A DNA stretch of 64,000 nucleotides from Alkalibacterium pelagium (GCF_900109325.1 NZ_FNZU01000008.1:1-64000), one strand, 5' to 3'; numbered from the stretch's first letter, positions 53,022 to 61,619 are shown. Notes: generated by a model from the letters alone, not told the origin. Translations and numbers: made by a program.

Positions 53022-53660
53022 ATGAAAGAACCTGAATTACTGAATGCGACTGAAACGACTAAATTGATCGAGGCTATGGGTGAACTGTATCCAGATGCGA
53101 AAGCTGAACTGAGCCATAAGAATGCTTTCGAATTATTGATAGCTGTCATATTGAGTGCACAGACAACTGATGTAGGAGTAAACAAAGTGACTCCCCAGCT
53201 GTTTGAAGCCTATCCGAATCCCGAAGCGATGATGGAAGCTGAAGTGGAAGAAATCATGGACAAAATTAAGACGATTGGACTATACCGCAATAAAGCTAAG
53301 TTTCTAAAGAAATGTGCTGAAGACTTGGTCGTCCGCTTTAACGGTGAAGTGCCGAGGACACATAAGGAGCTTGAAAGTCTGGCTGGCGTCGGCAGAAAAA
53401 CGGCCAATGTCGTTATGAGTGTGGCCTTTGATGAACCGGCTATTGCTGTCGATACGCATGTCGAACGTATCAGTAAACGATTCAATATCTGCTCTCCAAA
53501 AGCGACAGTCAAACAGGTCGAAGAAACCTTGATGGAAAAACTCCCGAGAGAGCTATGGAGTATTGCTCATCACCGGATGATTTTTTTCGGCAGATATCAG
53601 TGTCCGGCACGTGCGCATGATCATGATGAATGTTTGCGAAAAGTCTCGGAAGTTATGTAG
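53022..53660 (+). CDS. nth: Endonuclease III with altered Fe-S cluster region
   Basis: A 212-aa HhH-GPD DNA glycosylase/AP lyase. The helix-hairpin-helix LAGVGRKTANVV contains catalytic Lys126, and Asp144 lies in AVDTHVERI. The cluster loop is unusual: the standard C-X6-C-X2-C-X5-C becomes Cys194, His201 (instead of Cys), Cys204 and Glu210 (instead of Cys), and the protein ends two residues later. A 4Fe-4S cluster is therefore unlikely. Clusterless Nth proteins occur in streptococci as far as I recall. Catalytic residues are intact, so it may still be active. Confidence 0.92.
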   Translation: MKEPELLNATETTKLIEAMGELYPDAKAELSHKNAFELLIAVILSAQTTDVGVNKVTPQLFEAYPNPEAMMEAEVEEIMDKIKTIGLYRNKAKFLKKCAEDLVVRFNGEVPRTHKELESLAGVGRKTANVVMSVAFDEPAIAVDTHVERISKRFNICSPKATVKQVEETLMEKLPRELWSIAHHRMIFFGRYQCPARAHDHDECLRKVSEVM

Positions 53661-53696
53661 AGAACGGGTCAGAACAGCTTCTGAATTGATGAATCG

Positions 53697-53726
53697 TTTT
53701 CAAATTCACTTATGATAAGGTATAAT
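53697..53726 (+). promoter_or_regulatory. Candidate promoter of the aminotransferase gene
   Basis: A perfect TATAAT at 53721-53726 with a weak TTTTCA -35 (53697-53702) at 18 bases, about 55 bases before the start codon. Confidence 0.5.
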
Positions 53727-53781
53727 AATGACTAGCTAATCTGCTTTGTACCGAGTGCAGGGCAACGAGAGGAGAAATGTC

Positions 53782-55038
53782 ATGTCTATTGAAGAAATAA
53801 GTGAACGTCTGGAGCAGTTGAGATCACAGTATGCTCTGTATAAAAATCGACCTTTTGACATAACCATTGCCAGAGGAATTCCATCAACAGAACAGTTGAA
53901 ACTGTCTGAAGCTTTATTAAATGAAACACGCATCGAAAACTGGTATAGTGAAGATGAACTAGACATAAGAAACTATGGTGGACTCTTTGGTTTAAAAGAA
54001 GCCAGAGAACTTTTCGGTGAACTGTTGAACACACAGGTAGAGGAAACGTTTGTCGGAGGCAATTCCAGTCTTCAGATGATGTATGCAACCCTTGTGCACT
54101 TTATGTTCACTGCCAAGAACCCATGGTCAAGAGGAGACAAGGTCAAATTTATCTGTCCGAGTCCAGGATACGACCGCCACTGGTTCATGCTGGATCATCT
54201 AGGTATCGAAATGATCCCGGTTGAACTGACAGGTCAGGGTCCAGATATGGAAGCCGTTGAGAAACTGGTCGCACAGGATCCAGCTATAAAAGGGATGTTT
54301 GTAGTGCCTACATACAATAACCCGACTGGAGAAACGATTTCAGATGAGTCTGTCACCCGTCTGGCGAATATGTTTACAGCTTACGAGGATTTCATTATTC
54401 TCTGGGACAATGCGTATGTCGTTCACCATTTGACTGATGATAAAAAAGAAGCTGCAGATCTCCTTAAAGCATGTAAAGAAGCCGGAAATGAGAATCGGGT
54501 GATTCAGTATGTGTCAACATCTAAAATGACGCTTCCTGGTTCTGGTGTAGCGGCTATGGGTGCATCAGAAGCACGCATCAATGAGCTGGCTCTGGAGTTC
54601 AGCAAGCAGATCATCAGTTTTGATAAAATCAATCAGATGCGTCATGTCCTGTTTCTTAAAGACCGTGAAACCATCGAGCACCACATGGAAAAGCATGCTG
54701 AGATTCTTTCACCTAAATTTGACTGGGTCGATGCAATTCTTTCCGCATACTTTTCCGGAGACCGGTCCGCGTTTGTTCAGTGGACCAAACCTGAAGGCGG
54801 CTATTTCATTCATCTGACTACACAGGACGGGTGCGCAACGGATATCGTTGAAAAAATGAAGGCAATTGGGATCGAACTGACTCCTGCCAATGCTGCATAT
54901 CCGTATGGTGTCAATCCAAAGGATAACAGCATCAGACTGGCTCCGAGCTTTGCCAAACTGGATGATCTGGAAATTGCAATGGAAGCATTGTGTACCTGCA
55001 TAGAACTTGTGTCACTGGAAAAATCACTTACTAACTAG
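53782..55038 (+). CDS. PLP-dependent aspartate aminotransferase-like enzyme (fold type I, PF12897-type)
   Basis: A 418-aa aminotransferase. ATG 53782 has GAGGAGA upstream; a TTG at 53746 in frame precedes that site. Conserved elements: GLFGLKEARELFGELL, FICPSPGYDRHWFMLDHLG, VVPTYNNPTGETIS with NNPTG, WDNAYVVHH, and the PLP lysine K248 in STSKMTLPGSG. The N-terminal ARGIPSTEQL and overall length point to the Asp aminotransferase subgroup often annotated as MocR-type/PF12897, rather than AspB. Substrate preference for aspartate is inferred. Probably co-transcribed with the YtxH gene. Confidence 0.85.
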   Translation: MSIEEISERLEQLRSQYALYKNRPFDITIARGIPSTEQLKLSEALLNETRIENWYSEDELDIRNYGGLFGLKEARELFGELLNTQVEETFVGGNSSLQMMYATLVHFMFTAKNPWSRGDKVKFICPSPGYDRHWFMLDHLGIEMIPVELTGQGPDMEAVEKLVAQDPAIKGMFVVPTYNNPTGETISDESVTRLANMFTAYEDFIILWDNAYVVHHLTDDKKEAADLLKACKEAGNENRVIQYVSTSKMTLPGSGVAAMGASEARINELALEFSKQIISFDKINQMRHVLFLKDRETIEHHMEKHAEILSPKFDWVDAILSAYFSGDRSAFVQWTKPEGGYFIHLTTQDGCATDIVEKMKAIGIELTPANAAYPYGVNPKDNSIRLAPSFAKLDDLEIAMEALCTCIELVSLEKSLTN

Positions 55039-55050
55039 GAGGAAAACAGC

Positions 55051-55356
55051 ATGTCAAAAGGCAGTTTCGGAATAGGAATGGCTTTGGGTGCCTTAGCTGG
55101 AGCAGCAGCAGCTTATCTTTTTGCCCCACAGTCAGGAGAAGACTTTCAGAGACAACTGAAATCAAAGGCTCAGGAAACTAAAAGCAAAGCAGTCGTTCAT
55201 CTTGATGACGCATTGATGGAGACAGAGATGTGGCTTGAACAGAAAATGGCTGAAGATGATAGTTATAATGAACCGATCCGCTACGAACGCAAACCTGAAA
55301 ACGTAGCTCCCGCACCAGACTATACAGAATCACCAGATGTATTTATAGAAGAATAA
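55051..55356 (+). CDS. YtxH domain protein
   Basis: A 101-aa small protein with an N-terminal glycine/alanine-rich membrane segment (GIGMALGALAGAAAAYLFAP) followed by SGEDFQRQLKSKAQE, which is the YtxH/gas-vesicle-type pattern, then a charged tail. AGGAGG lies upstream of the ATG. In related bacteria such proteins are linked to envelope stress; nothing here defines its role. Confidence 0.8.
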   Translation: MSKGSFGIGMALGALAGAAAAYLFAPQSGEDFQRQLKSKAQETKSKAVVHLDDALMETEMWLEQKMAEDDSYNEPIRYERKPENVAPAPDYTESPDVFIEE

Positions 55357-55403
55357 GAATGAAGGGGAGAAGAGCAATCTTTTCTCTTTCCATTTGCATT
55401 AAA

Positions 55404-55418
55404 ATGAATATTTATACG
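55404..55418. promoter_or_regulatory. Possible ArgR operator (ARG box) before arcA
   Basis: ATGAATATTTATACG resembles the ARG-box consensus TNTGAATWWWWATTCANW in its left half and AT core, with a divergent right half. A possible -10 TATACT is at 55433-55438. Supported only by the presence of argR 8 kb away. Confidence 0.3.
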
Positions 55419-55458
55419 TTATTTTAAATATCTATACTAATTTTATCAGGAGGACATT

Positions 55459-56694
55459 ATGTCAAGATTATTTAATATCAACTCAGAGATCGATCCGCTG
55501 AAATCCGTTCTTTTAAAACGTCCAGGACGGGAAGTGGAAAATCTTATTCCTTCTACTATGGAAGACTTGCTCTTTGATGACATCCCTTATCTACCGATCA
55601 TACAGGAGGAACATGATGCATTTGCAGAAGCCTTGAAGGACAATGGATCTGAAGTTGTTTACTTGGAAGAACTAGTGGCGGAAGCCCTTGATGCGCATCA
55701 GGGGCATCAGACTTTAGTTGATCAGATGATCAGTGAGTCGGGCATATACATCAAGGATGTGAAAGATGCATTGTCAGACTACCTGCTGTCTATGGATACG
55801 AAAGACATGGTCGACACACTGATGGCCGGAATCAGAACGGACAAGCTTGACATTCAATCGCGTTCACTTGCCTGGCTGACCGATCGGCAGGATCAGGATC
55901 TGTTTCTCATGCAGCCCATGCCTAACCTTTACTATACGAGAGATATTGCCTCAACCTTAGGCAAAGGCATGTCCATCAACAAAATGACCTACGAAGCCCG
56001 AAAAAGAGAATCACTGTTTATGGAAACGATCGCTAGATATCATCCAGATTTTAAAGGGGATCAGCTGCCGCTTTGGCGTGACCGAAATTCCGAAACGACC
56101 ATCGAAGGTGGAGATATCCTAGTTTTAAGTGAGGATGTCCTTGCCATAGGTGTCTCTCAGCGCACATCAGGTCGTGCCATCGAAGAACTGGCTCATTCAC
56201 TTTTTGACAAGCAGGATAAGTTCAGAAAAATCCTTGCAATCGAAATTCCGCACGTCAGAGCAATGATGCACCTGGACACAGTATTTACTATGGTGGATAA
56301 AGATGCGTTCACTATACATCCAGGCATACAGGATCTTGATGAAAAAATGTCAATCTATATGCTGGAACCGTCTAAGGTGGAAGGTCAGATCAAAGTCACA
56401 CATCACACAGATTTAACTGACGTCCTGAAAGATGTCCTGAATATGCCAGAAATCAACTTGATCCCATGTGGGGGAGGAGACCCGATTGCTGCTCCGAGAG
56501 AACAGTGGAACGATGGCTCAAATACTTTAGCCATCAAACCAGGTGTGGTTATCACTTATAACCGTAACTACGTCTCTAACGAACTGCTGCGTAAAAATGG
56601 AATTAAAGTGATCGAAATCCCTTCAAGTGAGCTGTCCCGCGGTCGAGGGGGGCCACGATGCATGAGTATGCCGCTTCTTCGTGAAGCAGACTAA
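55459..56694 (+). CDS. arcA: Arginine deiminase
   Basis: A 411-aa enzyme converting arginine to citrulline and ammonia (typical length about 408-412 aa). Motifs include LLFDDIPYLP, MQPMPNLYYTRD, EGGDILVLSEDVLAIGVSQR, the HLDTVFTMVD His/Asp pair, and the catalytic Cys401 in GPRCMSMP near the C-terminus. AGGAGG precedes the ATG. Ornithine carbamoyltransferase (arcB), carbamate kinase (arcC) and the antiporter (arcD) do not follow, so the pathway must be completed elsewhere. Confidence 0.96.
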   Translation: MSRLFNINSEIDPLKSVLLKRPGREVENLIPSTMEDLLFDDIPYLPIIQEEHDAFAEALKDNGSEVVYLEELVAEALDAHQGHQTLVDQMISESGIYIKDVKDALSDYLLSMDTKDMVDTLMAGIRTDKLDIQSRSLAWLTDRQDQDLFLMQPMPNLYYTRDIASTLGKGMSINKMTYEARKRESLFMETIARYHPDFKGDQLPLWRDRNSETTIEGGDILVLSEDVLAIGVSQRTSGRAIEELAHSLFDKQDKFRKILAIEIPHVRAMMHLDTVFTMVDKDAFTIHPGIQDLDEKMSIYMLEPSKVEGQIKVTHHTDLTDVLKDVLNMPEINLIPCGGGDPIAAPREQWNDGSNTLAIKPGVVITYNRNYVSNELLRKNGIKVIEIPSSELSRGRGGPRCMSMPLLREAD

Positions 56695-56720
56695 GATAAG
56701 CTCGTAAATTAAATTATGAA

Positions 56721-56772
56721 AAAAGCACCTGATCACTGCAGGCAATATCCTGCGTGGTTCAGGTGCTTCTTT
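56721..56772. terminator. Bidirectional terminator between arcA and the minus-strand gene
   Basis: AAGCACCTGA (56723-56732) pairs with TCAGGTGCTT (56759-56768); an inner helix (GCAGG with CCTGC) extends the hairpin. It has A residues on the left and CTTT on the right, so it can serve both converging genes. Confidence 0.82.
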
Positions 56773-56788
56773 GTATGATTCAAAACCA

Positions 56789-57217
56789 TTACTGACGTTT
56801 CCCGTCTTTTGTAAAGGTAATGACGTTAGAATCTTTATTATCTGCGATTTCTTTGGCCCTTTTAACTGCTTCATCTTTACTATCGAATGTTGAGTCCGAG
56901 CGTTTGGCGTCTTTCGTGCGCACCTTCCATTCCTCTTCTTCAAAGTAGACCAGAACATCGTTGTCCAGCAGATCTTCATTCGTTGTATCGTCATGCTGAT
57001 CCTGCTTGTCCGGAGCATCACTGTACTTGAAGGAGCGGATCTCATCTTCTGAAGCATTATCAGCCCATTCTTTGGCCTGTTCTGTGGCGATAGGAATTGC
57101 CCGACCTTCTTCGTACCCGTTATCAAGCAGGGCATTGGCTATATCGATGGCTTTCTTCTTGACCACGTGGTCAAGGTTCTTGAGTGAATCAGGGTAATCA
57201 TTTAAATCCCATGGCAT
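56789..57217 (-). CDS. DUF2188 domain protein
   Basis: A 142-aa soluble, acidic protein. The N-terminal part (MPWDLNDYPDSLKNLDHVVK with AIPIATEQAKEWADNAS) is a conserved block that I have seen ahead of DUF2188. The C-terminal 50 residues match the DUF2188 pattern (VRTKDAKRSDSTFDSKDEAV, KRAKEIADNKDSNVI). AAAGGATG precedes its ATG on the minus strand. Function is unknown; no neighbour suggests one. It is the only minus-strand gene between the chemoreceptor gene and argS. Confidence 0.75.
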   Translation of the reverse strand: MPWDLNDYPDSLKNLDHVVKKKAIDIANALLDNGYEEGRAIPIATEQAKEWADNASEDEIRSFKYSDAPDKQDQHDDTTNEDLLDNDVLVYFEEEEWKVRTKDAKRSDSTFDSKDEAVKRAKEIADNKDSNVITFTKDGKRQ

Positions 57218-57305
57218 TTATGAATCATCCTTTCATCTTTGTTACTTTCGTTATATCATGATAAAGAGAAAAGGTCTATCGAAAGCATTTGAAAAGAGGC
57301 ATGAC

Positions 57306-58151
57306 ATGTTAAAGAAAATAGATAAAGCACAGTTGTTTCTTGAAGATCATCTTCATTTGTTTCAATGTCCGGTATGCAGCCAGGCATTTGAATCGGTTGA
57401 AAATCATCAGGTATTCTGTCGGGGTGGGCATCAGTTTGATCTCTCAAAAAAAGGCACGTTATTTTTACTGCAGAAAAGTGTTCCTTCCGAGTATTCAAGA
57501 GATATGCTTCTGGCTAGACAGAGACTGGCTGAGAGCGGCCTGTGGACGACGTTGCTTGATAAGATCCAGTCACTGATCAAGCACCCTGAAGGCGTTCTTT
57601 TAGATATCGGCTGCGGTGAAGGCTCACATAGTGCCTATCTGAAGAAAAAGGGGCACAATGGACCGATTATCGGCTTTGATATTTCAAAGGAAGGAATCAA
57701 CTTAGCGGCCGCCAGTCATGAAGACATATTCTTTCTGACTGCCGATCTGGCTCGTTCTCCCTTTGCTTCACTCCAGTATGATACGCTTTTAAATATTTTG
57801 TCTCCATCCAATTACAGCGAATTTGACAGACTGCTGAAAAAAGATGGGCAGGTCATCAAAGTCGTCCCAAATCCAGGATACCTCAAAGAATTGCGATCAT
57901 TACAAAAAGAATCGAAACAGTCCTATTCAAATGCTCAGGTTGTAGAAAAATTTGAAGAACATTACTCAACTGTCCGAAAAGTGTCAGTTAAGTACACCTT
58001 TCATCTGCCTGACGAACTGGTAGAGGACTTTGTACACATGACCCCTCTTGGCTGGCATATCAAGGAGGACTTTGATAATATACGAACAAAGTTGAAAGAA
58101 ATTACAGTGGATTTACTGATCCTGATAGGTGAATCGGAGGATTCAGCATAA
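57306..58151 (+). CDS. rlmA: 23S rRNA guanine N1-methyltransferase, RlmA family
   Basis: A 281-aa SAM-dependent methyltransferase. ATG 57306 is chosen because GAAAAGAGG ends at 57299; ATG 57258 has no ribosome-binding site. An N-terminal zinc finger CPVC...CRGGHQFD (about residues 21-45) and a Rossmann motif LLDIGCGEGSHS are the RlmA layout. The NILSPSNYSEFDRLLKKDG segment with P-N...R-L is also typical. RlmA(I) methylates G745 and RlmA(II)/TlrB G748 of 23S rRNA; the sequence alone does not tell me which. Confidence 0.88.
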   Translation: MLKKIDKAQLFLEDHLHLFQCPVCSQAFESVENHQVFCRGGHQFDLSKKGTLFLLQKSVPSEYSRDMLLARQRLAESGLWTTLLDKIQSLIKHPEGVLLDIGCGEGSHSAYLKKKGHNGPIIGFDISKEGINLAAASHEDIFFLTADLARSPFASLQYDTLLNILSPSNYSEFDRLLKKDGQVIKVVPNPGYLKELRSLQKESKQSYSNAQVVEKFEEHYSTVRKVSVKYTFHLPDELVEDFVHMTPLGWHIKEDFDNIRTKLKEITVDLLILIGESEDSA

Positions 58152-58197
58152 AATTGACAATTATACATTAGAATTGTCACGATTTAGAAGGATTTAT

Positions 58198-58225
58198 TTG
58201 GCACATAGCCTTGTGTTTTTATACA
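58198..58225 (+). promoter_or_regulatory. Promoter of a candidate small RNA or ddl leader
   Basis: TTGGCA (58198-58203), a 16-base spacer and TATACA (58220-58225). Confidence 0.6.
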
Positions 58226-58231
58226 AGAGAT

Positions 58232-58375
58232 GCTAATATGTACTTCATAAGCTAATTTGGTTCATTGGTTTTTATCAGTCAACCCATCAGAAGCTGATAA
58301 AAAAACGTGAATTTTCAATGGCTTCATCAACGTATCGTTTCGCAGTGCTTGACACCGAGGCGATACGTTTTTTTT
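58232..58375 (+). ncRNA. Candidate small RNA (or attenuated leader) upstream of ddl
   Basis: Predicted start at about 58232 and end at the terminator T-run at 58375, about 144 nt. It contains two hairpins: 58269-58303 and the terminator 58329-58369. No open reading frame of note. No match to T-box, 6S, tmRNA or known riboswitch consensus that I can recall. It could be a trans-acting RNA or an attenuator for ddl; ddl has its own -10 box further down, which favours an independent RNA. Confidence 0.4.
58329..58375 (+). terminator. Intrinsic terminator upstream of ddl
   Basis: AACGTATCG (58329-58337) pairs perfectly with CGATACGTT (58361-58369), with a 23-base loop and a T-run to 58375. Confidence 0.8.
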
Positions 58376-58440
58376 GCGCAGAAAAATGCTCAACTCGATA
58401 AATCTCACTTAAAACATTACTATGTCTGAAGGTCATGGTG

Positions 58441-58446
58441 TATAAT
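58441..58446 (+). promoter_or_regulatory. -10 box of ddl promoter
   Basis: Perfect TATAAT about 30 bases before the ddl start codon. The -35 is weak (TACTAT at 17 bases). Confidence 0.5.
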
Positions 58447-58475
58447 ACATAGAGACGTTATAGGAGGAGTTAATT

Positions 58476-59495
58476 ATGAATATTGTAGTGCTAGCCGGCG
58501 GTTACAGCCATGAAAGAGAAGTATCATTAAGTTCTGGAAGTCTGATTGCCAATGCTCTAATGGAAAACGGGCACCAGGTGATTATGCTGGATCTGTATTT
58601 TGGAACCAGTGAAGCAGCAACATTCGAAGAAGCATACGAAAAATTAAACAAAGATAAATATGAATATAAAGTCAGAAAGCAGATTCCTGACCTTGATGCG
58701 TTGAAAGCTCAGAAAGAAAAGCCGAATGAAATGATTGGAGAAAATATCATTCCGATCTGTCAGTCCGCAGATCTCGTTTTCCTATCTCTACACGGGGAGC
58801 TGGGCGAAAACGGTCAGCTTCAGGCAGTATTTGACTTGTATGACATTACTTACACAGGAACCGGATACTTAGGCAGTGCCATTGCCATGAACAAGATCCT
58901 TTCTAAAGAAATCATGTCGGCACAAGGCATTCTGACGCCTGAATGGGAAGTGCTTGAACAGTCAGATGAACCGACCAGTGCTGTCCCTTGTGTGGTCAAA
59001 CCAAATGCCAGCGGATCGAGTATCGGCGTGTATATCGTTGACAATCAGGAAGACTTGAAACAGGCTGTAAAAGAAGCCAAGAAATACTCTCCATCAGTTC
59101 TGATCGAAGAGAAAATCAGCGGTCGGGAATTTTCTGTCGGGGTTCTTGAAGGCAAGGCTTTGCCTGTCATCGAAATCATTCCAAAAACAGGGTTTTATGA
59201 TTATGAAAATAAGTATCAGGAAGGGGCTACCATCGAGATCTGTCCAGCTGAAGTGGATCCTGTTATTGCTGAGAAAATGCAGGAGACAGCTCTTGAAGTC
59301 TTCAAGGCTCTTCGTCTGGAATACTATTCACGCATCGATTTCATGGTGTCTGATGATGGCGGAGTCTACTGTATCGAGGCGAACACACTGCCCGGCATGA
59401 CGCCTACCAGCTTGTTCCCTCAGGAGGCTGCTGCTTCCGGAATGAGCTACAATGAGCTGTGCAATAAACTGGCGGAAATTGCTGCATCTAAATAA
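58476..59495 (+). CDS. ddl: D-alanine--D-alanine ligase
   Basis: A 339-aa ATP-grasp enzyme that makes the D-Ala-D-Ala dipeptide for peptidoglycan. Motifs: VLAGGYSHEREVSLSSGS (N-terminal substrate loop), SLHGELGENGQLQ, GTGYLGSAIAMNK, KPNASGSSIGVY and EANTLPGMTPTSLFPQEA. The omega-loop reads FYDYENKY, keeping Tyr at the position equivalent to E. coli DdlB Tyr216; D-Ala-D-Lac ligases of intrinsically vancomycin-resistant lactobacilli have Phe there. The native product is thus likely D-Ala-D-Ala. AGGAGGAG precedes the ATG. Confidence 0.96.
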   Translation: MNIVVLAGGYSHEREVSLSSGSLIANALMENGHQVIMLDLYFGTSEAATFEEAYEKLNKDKYEYKVRKQIPDLDALKAQKEKPNEMIGENIIPICQSADLVFLSLHGELGENGQLQAVFDLYDITYTGTGYLGSAIAMNKILSKEIMSAQGILTPEWEVLEQSDEPTSAVPCVVKPNASGSSIGVYIVDNQEDLKQAVKEAKKYSPSVLIEEKISGREFSVGVLEGKALPVIEIIPKTGFYDYENKYQEGATIEICPAEVDPVIAEKMQETALEVFKALRLEYYSRIDFMVSDDGGVYCIEANTLPGMTPTSLFPQEAAASGMSYNELCNKLAEIAASK

Positions 59496-59545
59496 AGAGT
59501 GCTGACAATCTATAACTGCAAAGAAGACGAGAGGAGGGATCACGT

Positions 59546-60730
59546 ATGAATCAGCTGCTTAAAGAAAAGATCATTGATAAGGCCGAAGAGCTGGGCATCA
59601 ACAAGATCGGATTCACGCACGCCGACCCTTTCTATGATCTGGAAGAAAAGCTTCATGCCCAGCAGGAAAAAGGCCATCATTCCGGATTTGAACACCGTGT
59701 GATCGAAGAACGGATCTATCCGGAGAAGATTTTTGACCAGCCCAAGTCGATCATTGCGATCGCTCTGGCGTATCCTTCCAAAATGAGAGAAAAGGCGCCA
59801 CGCGTCAAAGGAGAACGTCGCGGTGAATTTGCCCGTGCATCCTGGGGAAAAGACTATCATTCGATTTTGAAGGATAAAATGGATCAGCTGATCGAGTACA
59901 TCCGTTCTGAAGCAGAAGGAGACGTCACGTTCAAGCCGATGGTGGATACAGGTGAACTGGTTGATGTAGCAGTGGCTCAGCGTGCCGGTCTTGGGTTCAT
60001 TGGTCGAAACGGCCTGCTTATCACAAAGGAATACGGCTCATATGTCTATCTCGGTGAAATCATTACGAATATCGCTTTTGAACCGGATAATGAAGTTGAT
60101 TTCGGATGCGGTGACTGTACTCGCTGTGTGGATGCGTGTCCGACTGATGCTTTACTTGGAGACGGTCGAATGAATGCTCAGCGCTGTCTGTCCTATCAGA
60201 CACAGACCAAAGGGTATATGCCTAAGGAATATCGGCGAAAAATGGGCCATGTCATTTATGGCTGCGACATCTGTCAGATTGTCTGCCCTTATAATAAGGG
60301 GATGGATTCTCATTTCCATGAAGATATGGAGCCTGAACCGTTCAATACGACACCGGAACTCAAACCTCTTCTGACTATTTCAAATAAGGAATTCAAGCAG
60401 ACGTTCGGAGAAATGGCTGGATCCTGGCGTGGAAAGAAACCGCTCCAGAGAAACGCGATCATCGCTCTAGCCAACTACAGAGACTTCACGGCTGTTCCGG
60501 ATCTTTTGAATGTGATCGATAATGACCCGAGACCGATGATCCGTGGAACAGCGGCATGGGCCGTTGCCACGATTATCAGCAAGCGGCCGAATGAAGATGT
60601 CCTGGCTTTTCTTGAAGAAGCAGTACTCAAGGAAACGGATGAGGAAACCATTACCGAGTTTAACGAAGCAATCGCCGGGCTGAAAGAAAGACTGGACGCA
60701 ATCGAAAGCAAGAGGAGAGACAAGCATTGA
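59546..60730 (+). CDS. queG: Epoxyqueuosine reductase QueG
   Basis: A 394-aa cobalamin/Fe-S enzyme for the last step of queuosine formation in tRNA. Two ferredoxin-type clusters: [16 protein letters not shown] and [13 protein letters not shown]. The N-terminal cobalamin-binding domain has the [20 protein letters not shown] and [14 protein letters not shown] elements. A C-terminal HEAT-like repeat (about residues 305-385) is present, as in the longer Firmicutes forms. GAGGAGGG precedes the ATG. trmL overlaps the stop, joining two tRNA anticodon-loop modifiers. Confidence 0.95.
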   Translation: MNQLLKEKIIDKAEELGINKIGFTHADPFYDLEEKLHAQQEKGHHSGFEHRVIEERIYPEKIFDQPKSIIAIALAYPSKMREKAPRVKGERRGEFARASWGKDYHSILKDKMDQLIEYIRSEAEGDVTFKPMVDTGELVDVAVAQRAGLGFIGRNGLLITKEYGSYVYLGEIITNIAFEPDNEVDFGCGDCTRCVDACPTDALLGDGRMNAQRCLSYQTQTKGYMPKEYRRKMGHVIYGCDICQIVCPYNKGMDSHFHEDMEPEPFNTTPELKPLLTISNKEFKQTFGEMAGSWRGKKPLQRNAIIALANYRDFTAVPDLLNVIDNDPRPMIRGTAAWAVATIISKRPNEDVLAFLEEAVLKETDEETITEFNEAIAGLKERLDAIESKRRDKH

Positions 60731-61236
60731 CAAACCATATCGCTCTATTTGAACCGCAGATTCCGGCAAATACTGGAAACATTGCCCGTACGTGTGCCGG
60801 GACCAATACTGTTCTGCACCTGATCGAACCGCTCGGATTTAAAACAGATGACAAGTATCTGAAAAGAGCAGGTCTGGACTACTGGCATGCTGTAGATATT
60901 CATTATCATAAAGACTTGGATGCCTTTATGGCTGAAGTTGGCAACCAGCCTCTTTATCTGATATCAAAATTCGCTGAAAAAGTGTATTCTGACATCGATT
61001 TAACTGATACTGATAAAGATCACTATTTTCTGTTTGGAAAGGAAACAACGGGCCTTCCGGAGCCCTTCATGAGGAAGCATGCGGAGAAGTGTCTCCGCAT
61101 CCCGATGAATGACACACATGTCCGTTCGCTGAATCTGTCGAATACGGCCAATATACTCATTTATGAAGCCTTGAGACAGCAGGACTTTCCTCAACTGGAA
61201 AAAGTGCACACCTACAAGAACGATAAACTGAAGTAA
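60727..61236 (+). CDS. trmL: tRNA (cytidine/uridine-34) 2'-O-methyltransferase TrmL
   Basis: A 169-aa SPOUT methyltransferase. TTG 60727 overlaps the queG stop as TTGA with AGGAGA upstream. Motifs include [53 protein letters not shown] and [20 protein letters not shown], which form the SAM-binding knot. It methylates the wobble base of certain leucine tRNAs in E. coli. Confidence 0.95.
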   Translation: MTNHIALFEPQIPANTGNIARTCAGTNTVLHLIEPLGFKTDDKYLKRAGLDYWHAVDIHYHKDLDAFMAEVGNQPLYLISKFAEKVYSDIDLTDTDKDHYFLFGKETTGLPEPFMRKHAEKCLRIPMNDTHVRSLNLSNTANILIYEALRQQDFPQLEKVHTYKNDKLK

Positions 61237-61291
61237 TATGGGGTGCAGGCTGCTGTCTGTTTACATCCGACTTATGGTCTGAATATAGAGG

Positions 61292-61329
61292 AAAGGCTGA
61301 TCTGCGTAGTTCTGCAGGTCAGCCTTTTT
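61292..61329 (+). terminator. Terminator after trmL
   Basis: AAAGGCTGA (61292-61300) pairs with TCAGCCTTT (61319-61327); an inner CTGC/GCAG helix caps it. T-run to 61329. Confidence 0.85.
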
Positions 61330-61387
61330 ACTGTTTTTGAAGAGGGGGGTGGGTAGCTGATGCTTTACCTTTAGCAAAAATAACTCA

Positions 61388-61543
61388 CGAATGAACTATA
61401 AATTGTTGATATGAGCTGTTCACTTATTCAAAATAGGGGCGAATGGTTCATAAACCCGAGATATGGCAGATTGGTCACTCTTTTTAAAGCTCGAATGGCT
61501 CATAACAAGCTGATATGAACCATTCATGACTCCGCTTAGACAC
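61388..61543. repeat. Three tandem 52-bp palindromic repeat units
   Basis: Units start at 61388, 61440 and 61492, an exact 52-base period. Each opens with CGAATG, has (C/T)ATAA about 9 bases on, then GATATG, and ends around a TTC or GTC. The third unit is a clear imperfect palindrome: GAATGGCTCATA (61493-61504) against TATGAACCATTC (61514-61525), one mismatch. They resemble the two units at 25202-25305. The sequences differ enough to suggest old copies with compensatory drift. The remainder of 61330-61549 holds no gene. Confidence 0.75.
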
Positions 61544-61549
61544 TCAGAC

Positions 61550-61596
61550 GAAATAAAGCCGGCATCGAAGATCCTTAGACCCCCAATGCCGACTTT
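61550..61596 (-). terminator. argS terminator
   Basis: On the minus strand AAAGTCGGCAT (complement of 61586-61596) pairs with ATGCCGGCTTT (complement of 61555-61565), one mismatch, followed by ATTT. Confidence 0.7.
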
Positions 61597-61619
61597 ATCT
61601 TTAGATTAAAATTTAATTC

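Larger units (their letters stand above)
58152..58475. other. 324-bp region between rlmA and ddl with promoter, hairpins and terminator
   Basis: No protein gene. From left to right: an 8-bp inverted repeat (TGACAATT 58155-58162, AATTGTCA 58172-58179), a sigma-A-type promoter (58198-58225), a 10-bp hairpin (58269-58278 with 58294-58303), an intrinsic terminator (58329-58375) and a -10 box for ddl at 58441-58446. Confidence 0.7.

Noticed and set aside
61388-61543. CRISPR array
   Set aside because: The 52-bp units contain no invariant repeat with variable spacers, there are only three units, and no cas gene is in the window.
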